NCBI RefSeq assembly: GCF_029227915.1
Contig: NC_079881.1
Span: 18,639,501 to 18,703,500 of the forward strand
Origin: Hydractinia symbiolongicarpus
Taxonomy: Eukaryota > Cnidaria > Hydrozoa > Anthoathecata > Hydractiniidae
DNA length: 64,000 nucleotides
Direction of reading: 5' to 3'
Shown here: in pieces, positions 1 to 10,977 of the stretch
How positions within the stretch are numbered: position 1 is the first letter of the stretch
Layout: every line of letters starts with the position of its first letter
The notes under the pieces: model-generated
Told to the model about the DNA's origin: nothing
The model's database searches: none
What the model saw: the letters and a program-made list of their open reading frames with translations, nothing else
Position numbers and translations under genes: made by a program

Positions 1-3000
1 ATACAAGCTGATTAAGCACCTCTGCCAATTCAGCATTACAGCTTGGGCATGGTAAAATCACAATGCTATAGCTATAAAAATACGTACTATCACCAATCCA
101 TGCAAGACCAAGAACGCCATCATTAAAATCTCGATGAGCAAACATATATGATAGGCAGTACTTTTCATGGTCTTCAAGCGATGCTAAATCCAAAAATTTT
201 TCTACACCGATGTTGTCACTGTTGAGTTGACAGTCAACTGAGTTTGGTTTTGCATTACATGCATCTTGCTCAATAACATCGATTCTGTTAATGTTAATTG
301 TAATTCCTATGAAACAACACAAAAATAAGAAGAAAAAAATAGGGGACAAAAATAAAAACTTTAAGCTAGCCTAAAGTTTTTAATCAACAGTTGAGGCACT
401 GCAGACACAACAAGCCGCAATAATGAACAAAATTATTTTATTCATTTTTTTTTAAATCTGCACAAAAATGCCAGCTGTTTAATACTCTTACACTCACGTT
501 AGACAGGGTGGATAGCATTAAAATTTGTTATGGCAATTTTTGTGTTCCCACAGAATAAAATAATCAATGTTAGGTCACACAAAGGTCCCAAAATCCAGAA
601 AAAGTTGCCATGCTAATGTCAGCAACAATTAGCACATTTTCGAAGTATGGGTTTCACCAAACAATTTAACATCCAAAGTCTGCTGTGAACATTCACAAAT
701 GAACTTGGACAGATTCAAAATGTGTGAATCTAATATAGAAATATCTTCAACAATCACTTGTGCGGCGAACTTCGAAATTAGCTGTCTTGTTTTATAATAT
801 TCCATTCAAGATTGTGGATCTTAAAATGTTAAATGTTATAGCATGTTAAAAATCTTACCTTGTGGAACACCTGTCTTGTCAAAATCTGTGGCTGAATAAA
901 GATGGCTGACAGATTTTACATGTTGTGTCATTAAATACATCGCCCTTTCAGCGCTTTTTGCATATTTGACATAGGTTTTGTCAGCCTGTTAAAATAAAAA
1001 ATGACAACAAATATACACTTTCAGACTTTAAAGGGGGAAAAAGTTTAAAAATCTCACTCACTCTGATAAAAAGCTGACACTCTGTTAAATCTGTATTGAA
1101 TCCAGTTGCTCTACGCTGACGCTTATGACTATTTGAAGGAGCAAATGTTAGATAGTCATCATCTAAACATTAAATACACTGTTAATAAATATTGGTCATA
1201 ATGTGAGAAATATAAAACACAACATTTTTGCCACTAATCATACCTCGTAGATCTTTCCACACAGTTCGGTTCATGTGTTGCTGTGTGCTAGCCATAATCC
1301 CTCCACATACATGTTGTTTTGGGTGAACAATATCACGGACATTATAAATAACAGAATGAAACTTTGTAGGATCTAAGTGATTATATTGTTTTGTTGATTC
1401 GATGTGAAATTCATTTCCATCACCAAAATGCACTCTTCCTTCGAATATATCATCATGTACAAAACCATGCACTCTAGAGTTCGTATCTCCTAAAAGCATG
1501 TATTTAAAATTAAAATGGTGCTTCTTGTTTGTATATGACTCATTGTAACTCATGTCAATTTAAGACTAAAAATAATGTCATCTCTTTATAATTTGTCATG
1601 TCAGGAATTTGCTTTGTTTACATTTCTAAAGATCCAGGACCTAGACACTATGTTTTTTTAAGATCCTTTTTTGATTATTATTTATCATTATATTATTATT
1701 AAACTAGTTGTATTGCCGACAAAAAAAATCACTGAGGGTTAGCAGCCAAGCTTCTACAGAGTATATTTCAAGAAAAAAGTAATAATATGCTGAGTGCTTA
1801 AAATAAAATAATATGCAGGAGTGTTCTTTCATGACTGGTATCTGATTTTAATTTTTTATTTTTTCTGTCTACCTGTCGAATTTTAAAACATGTTATTGAC
1901 TCTGCTGACAGACAAACAGACAGACAGAGAATTATTACACTAGGATTAGTTTTAAATGCGATAATTGATTAATGTTAGGTCACTCACTTTTATGTACTTC
2001 AGAAAAAGAAATTTACCATGTAAATATCCTTCATATATATTTGACGGATGAAAATCTGCACGGCCAAACTTTGCACTATGTGAAAATAGATTTACATCTC
2101 TCTTCAGACGAAGGTTGAATTTTCTAAAAAAAAAAGGTGACAAATTCATAAAAAATGGATGGATTACAAAGTTTTGAAATCGAAGGCTAAAACACATAAT
2201 GCAAGCTTATATGAAGCCTTTTAGGAGCCTTAAAAGTTATAATTTCTGCTTGACAAGGCAGTTTTCATCATTGTGATATCTGAAAAGAGAGGATAAGGTT
2301 CTAAAAGTGCATTTCGGGACTTAATAGAACACTGCAGCAACTTTGTAACTTTGTCTGGAAACGTTGACAAACTCACTACTTCATCAGCAATTTATGCTTC
2401 TACAGATATAACAGCAACATCATGCATCTAGCGTAGCGTTTTCAATTTATACAAAGCCTTGTTTTTAAAGTAGTCTATTAAAGGAGAGCTAACAAAAAAA
2501 ATTACATATATATTAGCCTAACGTTTACTTCATAAAATGTGAGTTTTATGTTTTAGCTACCGTTAAAATTGCACACCATTGCTAATGAGAAAGAGTGATG
2601 TGTCCTATGTGGGCGAGTTTACTCCTGACCAGGCCTGTATATATAAATTTAACCAAAGTGGATCCCATGTCTTATAGGAATATATTTACTGTGTAAGAAG
2701 TTGGCATATTCGTTGCAGAGAAGTGGGTAGAAAAAGTAAAAGATGTTATGCATGTTAATAGTCGTATTATAGTGATAAAGTTTTTGATAGGTAATAGGAT
2801 TGTAACTTTTCTGTCAGTTTATGCTCCACAGTGTGGACTCAGTGAGGAAGATAAAGATAAGTTTTATGATGAGTTAATAGTAGTCACATCAAAGTTTGGA
2901 GACACTGAACTTGTCATGGTGGGCGGCAACTTTATTGGTCATGTTGGGAAGTCATCTGAAGGTTATAGAGGTGTGTATGGAGGCTATGGATTTGGGAGCA

Positions 3001-6000
3001 GAAATAAGGAAGGGGAGAGATTGCTTGAGTTTGGAATGGCAACGGACATGGTGGTTTGCAACACATCATTCAGTAATAGACAGAGTAGGCTGATAACATA
3101 TGAGTCAGGTGGTTGTAAGACACAGATAGATTACTTTTTGGTTAGAAAGTCAGACAAGAAAGTGGTGAAGGACGTGAAAGTTATATCGGGGGAAGAGTGT
3201 GTTTCCCAGCATAGGTTGCTGGTTTGTGATATTATCTTGAAGAGTGTCAAAGAAGCCAAGGGAAAGTACAGGCCCCGTCGAAAAGTCTGGAAGCTGAAGG
3301 AAGAGATTGTAGCAAGACAATTTAGTGCAAAAGTTCAGCAATTAGCCTACAATAGTCAATGTGATAGTGACAATGTTGAAAGTACTTGGACTACTTTGAA
3401 GAATTGTCTTCTAGAAGCTTCTGATGATACCTGTGGGTGGACGAAAGGACCAGCTAGACATAGACAAACCTGGTGGTGGAATAATGAGGTTGACCATATA
3501 AAGGAAAAGAGGAAACTTTGGAAAGAGTGGAAGTCAGGTGGTAGTAAAAATATTTACTTAGAAGCTAAGCGTCGCGCTCGTACAGCAGTGTATAAGGCAA
3601 AATCAGAAGCAGAAAGAAACAGATTTGCAGATGTGTTAAGAAGGAAAGACCAGCGCAATGAGGTATTCAAGATAGCAAAGCAAATGAAGAAGACTAATCA
3701 AGATGTTTTAGGTGAGAAGTGTATACGTAATGATGAAGGTGTTTTGGCTAGCACAGAGGAGGAGAAAAGGGTAGCTTGGAAGAATCATTATCAGAGGTTG
3801 CTTAACACTGAGTTTGATTGGGACGAGGATAATTTGTCTGATGATGATGTTGTAGAAGGGCCAGCTATGCAGATCAAGACAGAATGGGTAGTGGAGGCTA
3901 TTAGGAAATTGAAGATTGGCAAGGCTGCAGGAGTATTAGGTATTGTTGCAGAGATGGTAAAAGCATCTGGATATATTGGAGTTCAGCTTATTACAAGTCT
4001 TGCTAACCAGATTATAAAGGATGGTGCTATTCCGAGTGAGTGGCAGTCGAGTGTAATAGTGAATCGTTTCAAGGGCAAGGGTGATGCATTATAAATTACA
4101 GAGGTTTGAAGTTGGTTGATCAAGTAATGAAAGTGATTGATAAGTTACTTAGAGAAAGAATTGATATAGATAAGATGCAATTTGGTTTTGTTCCAGGGCG
4201 TGGCACTACAGATGCAATATTTTTACTCAGACAGCTTCAGGAAAAGTATTTAGGAAAGAGAAAGAATCTCTATTTTGCTTTTGTAGATTTAGAGAAAGCT
4301 TTTGATAGAGTGCCACGTAAAGTTATTTGGTGGGCTATGAGAAAATTAGGTGTGGATGAGCGGCTAGTTACGATGGTACAGTCTATGTACAGCAATGCTA
4401 GAAGTCGTGTCAGGATTAACGATTCACTTAGTGATGAATTTAGTGTAAATGTTGGTGTACATCAGGGTTCTGTACTTAGTCCTTTGTTGTTTATTCTAGT
4501 TTAAGAAGCGCTGTCGATGGAGTTCAGAACAGGTTGTCCATGGGAGTTATTGTATGCAGATGATTTAGTTCTCATAGCAGAGTCGATGGAAGAATTAGTT
4601 GAAAAGTTTGAGAAGTGGAAAAAAGGACTAGAAGAGAAAGGGCTGAAGGTAAACACAGCAAAGTCTAAAGTCATGATAAGTAGCATTGCAGCCAAGTGTG
4701 ACCTTGTAGTTGGTAATTGGCCTTGTGGAGTTTGCAGGAAAGGGGTTGGTAGTAACTCAATTTTTTGTCAGACTTGCAAGCATTGGGTACATAAGAAGTG
4801 CAGTAGTATTAGTGGTAGGTTAAGAGCTGACATACAGTTTGTATGCAAGCGTTGCAAAGGTGAGATTATAGAGAATGAAGTATTTCCAGCTTTAATGATG
4901 TACAACAGCGGCTCGTTAGAGATAGTTGAGAACTTTTGTTACTTAGGTGATATGTTGGGCAGTGAAGGGGGTGTTGGAAGAAGTGTTACTTGCAGGATTG
5001 GTTCTGCTTGGAAAAAGTTTAGAGAGTTACTTCCTTTATTGACTAGCAGAGTCCTGTCAATTGAGGTAAAAGGTAGGTTGTATGAGGCCTGTGTAAGAAG
5101 TGTTATGTTGTATGGTAGTAAGACATGGGCAGTGAAGCAGGAAGATCTTGACTGTTTAGAAAGGAATGATATGAGAATGGTTAGGTGGATGTGTAATGCC
5201 AGTCTGAGAGACAGAAAGAGTTCAGATGAGCTAAGAAGCAGGCTAAGTCTCTGTAGAATTAAAGATGTTATCCAGATAAGAAGATTGAATTGGCTGGGGC
5301 ACTTGGAAAGAATGGAGGAGGATAATTGGGTAAGAAAGTGTAGAGACTTGATAGTTCCTGGGGCAAAGCCCAGAGGCAGACCGAGAAAGACTTGGCAGGA
5401 GGTTATAAGGACAGACTTGATAGAGAGAAAGTTGAGTTTAGATCTAACACAGTCTAGATCAGATTGGAAAAGGGTCATTAATATACCCCGTCCAACCCAT
5501 GCTAGCATGGAAAAAGGACGTTAAGCCAAGAATGATGATGATGATGAACCAATGTGTGAAACTTAAAATGTGCAAAAAAAAATTACTGTTAGTGGAATTT
5601 AAAATAAATTGCATTTACTTCAAAATGTTATGAAAACATAATGAAGATAGCAAAAGGATTCAGAGTTCTGTTAAAATCAATTTTAAATTTTAATGAATGC
5701 AATGAAACATTCCCATATAATTTCTTCCCATGTGCAAAAAAAATAATTTATTATTAATATTGTGTTTTGTATGAAGGACAAGTATTATACAGTAGAAATG
5801 AAATTAAAAAATGAACCGACAACACAACACAATGACTCACAACAAAAACAGTTATCTCCAAAATGCATTACGCTTTTCAGAAACAAAAAAAAGTTATATA
5901 TAGTTAAAGAAATTCAAAAAATTATTAGAAATGTAGATTTTATTATTTTAGTTTCATTTTTTACATTTTTTTTCAACTTGCATTAATTAGAAATTAGTTT

Positions 6001-9000
6001 AGGCATATTTTTCCATGCTTCTTGAATTCTGACATGTCCATAGTTAAGGCGTGAGTACACAAAAAAGGTGTGATATTTTAAAATGCTATTAATTCATCAA
6101 AACTTTATTTCGATACATCAATGTATATATTTTTAGAAAGCTTGTATGATTTCCTATATAATAGTATGAAAATTAGAAAAAAAAGAATAAAGTTTGAAGG
6201 TTTAATAGTCAGGAATAAAAAACAACCCCTCTCCTACAAATGAGATCCCATTTACAAAACTACTGTTTACTTTTTCGGGATCACAAAACATCTATCTAAA
6301 AACGATTTTTAAATTTTTCTTAATAATTTATACTTTGGAGATATTTAGTATTACATTTTTTCCACAATTTTTAACCTCTGATCGTCGGTAAACTCATCAT
6401 AACACGCCTTCTACTCAAACTCACCAAATAAAAAAAAATCGTTTTAGATCAAACATTCCTCTTTCAGCTAGAGGTGCTCTCCACCCCAGAGCCTTTATAG
6501 TTTTATAAAAGAGGGTTTTAAACATACAAAGTATTCTCTTAAAAAATAAGCACTGTGAAAAAGAGGTTTAAAGTTTTTTACAGAATTCTTATACTTCTGC
6601 ATAAATAATTGGTCACTATGGTAACAACTACTAGCTAACAGGTTTTTTTAACAACTTTTTATGCCAATCACACACAGTCGAGTATGGGTAAAACAAAAAC
6701 AAATTGTAGAAACAAAAATCACAAAAAACCTGAAGAATCTTTCAACTACATACAAAAATCGTTTTCCTCTTGGAGTCGGCTATCATTATAACCTTGAGTA
6801 ATAAAAATTAATACTCAAAATGATTATGTGTGAACAAAAATTTGATCTTATCACATAGTGAAAACTGATTTATGGCAATTTTTTTCATTTTTGGAAAATA
6901 CCCTAACTTAAATACATCTTTTTTTAAAATATTTTCGCACCATTAGAAAGATCAGATTTTTTCCTATTTGATCACTGTAAAATTTTTTTTTTTTTAAAAA
7001 AAGACTTTTTCCTATACTCACGCCTTAACAAGGAATAATATTTTGTAACATTTTTTTCCTTGCAGATGCAACCCAACCTAACAAATTAGACGCAATTTAA
7101 TTGGTGTAAATGCAAATTTGCAAAATAGTTAAAATTCAATTCATTTTATTTAGCCAAAAATATGCAAACAAGAAGTATCATTTTCCCTGCTTCACGTTGG
7201 CAAACATGTGCTTCACGTCAACAATTTATATATTTTATTTTGGGATCGCAGACACACTAACAACAGTTAAATTTAAGGAAAAAAGAGGAAATCTTCAGAT
7301 CTAAGTTACATCCAACATACAAAAAACACAGCAAACATTTGCCAACATAAATTTAAAAATTTGTGTCATTATGTGGGCATTCACCTCGACAATTACAGAG
7401 TACCGAAAAGAATTTGAAAGGCTGCAGAAACAAAATGCCCATATTAAACCTTTGGCCAACAATGGTAAGGTATCTCTAGGTCAGCAAATCACTCAAACAC
7501 AGAAGGTCTGCAAGTGTCTTAAATCGACTGTACATAGTAAAGCTGTATAGGCCTGTATTCAGCTCTACTATGTGTGAGTAAAAATTTGGAATAATGATGG
7601 GATATGCTTATGCGAAACACATAATCATGCTTTTTAAGTATACTTACATTATGCCTATTGTAGAAACAAATTGAAGACTTATGAGTTATATTTCTCAAAA
7701 CAAACAAAGAAATAAACACAGATAAAACTAAAGGCATGATGCCAATTTCAGACAGTAATAGTGTTAATTAGGCTTTTTTACGTATGAGGAAAAAAAAAGG
7801 ACTGTCTAATTAAAATGCTAATAACACACACAAAAACATGATTCACCAAGGCTGTACAATATGATTATACTTTATTTTCCTTTTTATGCTTATGAAAACA
7901 TTTGTCTCATAGTCACAATTGCAACATATACCTGTTATGAGCATAGAAATCTAAATGCAGTTTCTTATGTGGATCCAATGATCTCCGAACCCTGTTATGA
8001 TTATTATACAAAATGTCTTTTCGATAATTTAACGGTTCATAATGTAGAATACTATCTGTCAACGGATTTCCTAAAAACAAGAACAAAAAAATTACCACAA
8101 CCTTAAATTTTTTATACAGTGCCAATCCAGAGTAAAGGTACAAATATATAATCATGGCAATTGATTTTTATATCTGCAAAATACAGACAGGCCCATACAG
8201 AGATGCACGTGAAATAAAATTCTAAGTTTTTCCTAAATTTGTTCAAAACTAAAAGTGATAATGTGTTTTCATTGGTATTTATTGGTTCTTTTAGGATGGT
8301 TTTGGCTTATGATTTGGTAAGAAGCTTGTCAAAAAGCATTTCTACATGTTGTGGGAATGGCTTTTGAACACCTCTCCTTAATAAGCCTATTTTTTTTACC
8401 ACCCTCTTGGTACAGGGTGGCCTAAATTCATTTAAAATTTTAATCTTTTATCTATCTTCAAAACCAGAAGAGATGTGGACACCATAGCCATTGATCTTAT
8501 GATGACATCATCACATTTTGAAATACCCTTCCAAGCAATAGGTAAACACTTTAAACTTTTAGAAGCATTTAAATTAATATGATGCTCTGAGTATTTACCC
8601 TATTTAGGTTTACTTACTAGGAGGGTGCTGACTTGCTAAAAAAAAATTCAGGCAAATCTTTATTAAAATCAAAACAAATTTCCCCTTAGATTCAATTGAA
8701 AAACACTTTTAATCCCACAAGCCTGGCAATAAAATAGACAACGTTCAAATTAGAAAGAATCGTTGGACTGACACTACCAATTAATAATGATAATTTAAAA
8801 AGCTTATAAAGCTATTCATTGTGTACAGAACTTTTGGGATACCCTCCTGCCACCCTCCTAAAATTAACGCGAATGCCTATAAAAACCTATGAAAATAATT
8901 TATTTAACACAATTTAGTACAAATGACAAAAAAATATGAATCAAGGAAGAAGTATGTTTATCATTATTACAGTACCACTTAATGTAACTTCACACTTTAT

Positions 9001-10977
9001 TTGTCAATTTAAGGTGTTTTTTTTGACAGAATTATTTAATAACAGTATACATCCTTTTTTCCTGATCACTCTTATCATGATTTTATAGCTATGATGCTAT
9101 TATCTCTTTCACTAAAAACTTTGAGGTATAAACTAAAACCTAGTGAATATTTGATTATTCTGTTGATTATAGGTTCAGTGTTGGGCACTAGTAAAATTAC
9201 GCAGAAAGAAGTGACGTAATAAATAAAGAGAAAGGTTAATAACATCAGAGATGTGCGTATAATATAGAATGTTACGACAATCTTTATAGTACTGCACTGT
9301 GCAAGCTTTAAATTCCAATAGTGTTTTTCTTTAATTTAAAATATTTTCAGACATGTTTGGTAAATCATACAGCCATGATAAGATGTGCGAAATATTTTTA
9401 ATCTTGATATTTTTCTTCAAAATATACCAAAGCCTATTGTTTGAAAAATATGAATGAACAAAAAACTCTGCATGCATCCTTTCAACTTGGTTACTTATCA
9501 ATTTAGATAATAATCAAAATCATTTTCATGTGTGTCAAGGACAATATTTTCAAGAAATAGTAAAGTAGTATACATAATAGTATAATAGTATACATAAAAC
9601 ACTGAATATAATAATATATAATATGCAGTTGTTTAGATAGCTGAAAAAGGGTTACTACTACTTTAAATTAATTAATAACTCTTTTTTTAGTCCTGGATAT
9701 TTACATATGTTAATAAGGGGCAAAGTTAATTCTTGCATCATTAATTTTCAAGGATAGTTAAAATTTATTGAAAAAATTGCATCAAAATACAGTTTTATGG
9801 AAAAATTTATTTGCACAAACTTTTACCAAAGATAATTTTTGGTACCATACACAGATCTGCCATTTTGATTTTCGGCCAAAGTTGATGTCAGAAAAATTGG
9901 ATTACAAGGCTTAATTTTGTACCATTATTAAACCTTCCTGCCTCTTTTTTTACCTTACTAAACCTTCATAACATTTCAAGATACATTATTGCTGTGGTGG
10001 TACAACCAAAAAAAATTTAATATTTGTTTTTAAGCTGTTTTCTGGGCAAACACTACCTCGAAACTGTTCATTCTTGATTTGTATTTTATATACATTAAAA
10101 CCAGTCAGTATTCGTTTAGCAATGAATATAGGTTTCTAAATTTCTTTGTTTACAATTTGAGTGGTAAGCTCTGTTGGTACTTGCATTTGCATTTTTTAGC
10201 TAGCTACATAGCTGGCTAGCTGAAAAATCTCTAAATATTGTCTTCAAAGTGAAAGAAGAACATGGTTTATTACTGTGCAAAGTTTATCATTTCTTGAACA
10301 TGATAGTTTAGTAGGCGACGTTTCGGAAGATCCTTCTCCTATCATCGGGCTAGGTAAAATGATGTTGAGCATGTATTTATATATTTGCAGAGAATCGAAA
10401 TTCATAAAAATTAACTGTAATTATCAGCTCGTTTCTAATTGGTTAATTTTTATGAATTTCAATCCTCTGCAAATATATAAATACATGCTCAACATCATTT
10501 TACCTTGCCTGATGATGGGAGAAGGATCTCCCAAAACGTCACCTACTAAACTATCATGTTCAAGAAATGATAAACTTTCCAAAGTAATATGCATAATGAA
10601 CAGACAAACCGAAATAATATCTTCAATAACATGGTTTATAATAAGAAAAATGATAGGGGAACCAGAAAGGCTTTTACACAAGAAATAAAGTATTTTATAT
10701 ATATATATATAGCTAGCTATATATTTTTAATTACTTTAAACACAATTTATGACTCTGATAAAAAAAGAAATATGGTCAAAATACATATAATGCAAAACTA
10801 GCTAGCTATTATAACAAGTTATATTATATATAACAATCAGCTAGCTAGCTAGCTATTATAGCTATAAAACTACTCACTTTGAATTTTAACAGCACCGTCA
10901 ATACTGTGGGTAAAACTTATTAGGAAAAATATTACTGTCTTCAGCAGACTTGGTCGGTCAACATACCGTGCTAACAT
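1..10977 (-). CDS. ADAM10: ADAM10/Kuzbanian-type disintegrin metalloprotease, 5' part (7 exons, continues off left edge)
   Basis: Membrane sheddase of the ADAM10 family, known for ectodomain cleavage of Notch and other surface proteins. Coding exons (minus strand): 10977-10878, 8070-7932, 2123-2017, 1489-1244, 1162-1062, 985-859, 306-88. All junctions are GT-AG with matching phases, giving 346 residues to the edge. Seen: a signal-peptide exon beginning [10 protein letters not shown]; a prodomain with [22 protein letters not shown] and [11 protein letters not shown], each aligning with ADAM10; a furin-type site RQRR at residues 212-215; then ECQLFIR and [14 protein letters not shown] of the catalytic domain. 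The zinc-binding helix, disintegrin, transmembrane and tail exons lie outside the window. The start at 10977 gives a clean signal peptide; an in-frame ATG at 11112 is the alternative. Introns 1 and 2 are large and contain transposons. The first exon is the least certain because it rests on phase and signal-peptide character only. Confidence 0.93.
2124..2696. other. ADAM10 intron 2, part left of LINE copy 1; nothing recognised
   Basis: AT-rich intronic sequence. I looked for signal-peptide or prodomain exons on the minus strand and found none; reading frames are short and interrupted. Confidence 0.6.
2697..5547 (+). mobile_element. LINE copy 1: 5'-truncated, inactivated endonuclease/reverse-transcriptase retrotransposon with PHD-like finger
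   Basis: Non-LTR retrotransposon, antisense in ADAM10 intron 2. It opens inside the APE endonuclease (about 2748-3245), which keeps [16 protein letters not shown] and SQHRLLVCD. The usual GDFN aspartate motif reads [10 protein letters not shown] basic linker follows, then the reverse transcriptase: [37 protein letters not shown] and [14 protein letters not shown] Cys/His finger (CGVC...CQTC...HKKC...CKRC, about 4717-4855) sits after the polymerase. The C-terminal domain has [15 protein letters not shown] and ends in ASMEKGR (5524). The 3' tail is a short ATG/GAT repeat. It is broken by a small deletion near 4091-4096 that shifts frame, and by a TAA at 4502-4504 where copy 2 reads TTA. It resembles the RTE/CR1-like elements often labelled craniofacial-development-protein-2-like; the exact clade is not resolved. 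Confidence 0.92.
6043..7029. mobile_element. Candidate TIR element, about 1 kb, no coding capacity
   Basis: The sequence GTTAAGGCGTGAGTA at 6043-6057 returns as its exact reverse complement at 7015-7029, giving 15-bp perfect terminal inverted repeats around an AT-rich interior with no long reading frame. It lies in ADAM10 intron 2. No convincing target-site duplication is visible. A non-autonomous DNA transposon is the likely explanation. Confidence 0.55.
8071..10258. other. ADAM10 intron 1, left part; no gene seen
   Basis: AT-rich sequence without an exon I can support. Short GGTGG/CCACC-rich patches occur near 8398-8425 and 8840-8870 but do not form a clear element. The neighbouring stretches 5548-6042 and 7030-7931 of intron 2 are equally featureless. 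Confidence 0.5.
10317..10348 (-). ncRNA. Hammerhead-ribozyme-like motif, left PLE arm
   Basis: On the minus strand: CCGATGA, a stem-loop with AAGGAT loop, then GAAAC and GTC. This follows the hammerhead order (CUGAUGA, helix II, GAAA, cleavage triplet) with one core change, U4 to C. PLE pseudo-LTRs are known to carry minimal hammerheads. Confidence 0.5.
10509..10540 (+). ncRNA. Hammerhead-ribozyme-like motif, right PLE arm
   Basis: On the plus strand: intact CTGATGA, stem GGGAG/CTCCC around loop AAGGAT, then AAAAC and GTC. The expected GAAAC has G12 changed to A, so this copy is probably inactive. Its inverted partner is at 10317-10348. Confidence 0.5.
10701..10862. repeat. TA and GCTA microsatellite cluster
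   Basis: A run of TA dinucleotides near 10701-10712 and blocks of the self-complementary tetramer GCTA (near 10711-10720, 10798-10808 and 10838-10862). GCTA/TAGC clusters recur near 36503, 37015 and 42714, so this is a common simple repeat here. Confidence 0.8.

Larger units (their letters stand above)
10271..10627. mobile_element. Penelope-like element terminal repeats in inverted (head-to-head) arrangement, with target duplication
   Basis: Arms of about 150 bp (10276-10428 and 10438-10590) are imperfect inverted copies separated by a loop of about 10 bases. The whole is flanked by a 12-bp direct repeat AACATGGTTTAT at 10259-10270 and 10628-10639, which looks like a target-site duplication. 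The same repeat follows a PLE-type coding end at 32965-33636, which identifies it as a PLE pseudo-LTR. PLEs are known to leave inverted terminal repeats and variable duplications. Reading frames here are by-products of the repeat. It lies in ADAM10 intron 1. Confidence 0.75.

Noticed and set aside
4939-5508. 189-aa minus-strand frame, also seen at 40888-41457
   Set aside because: Antisense shadow of the LINE C-terminal domain; identical in both copies because the LINE is.
10275-10688. 137-aa and 85-aa open frames on opposite strands
   Set aside because: They lie in the inverted PLE repeats and mirror each other; the sequence is explained by the repeat and its hammerhead-like motifs.
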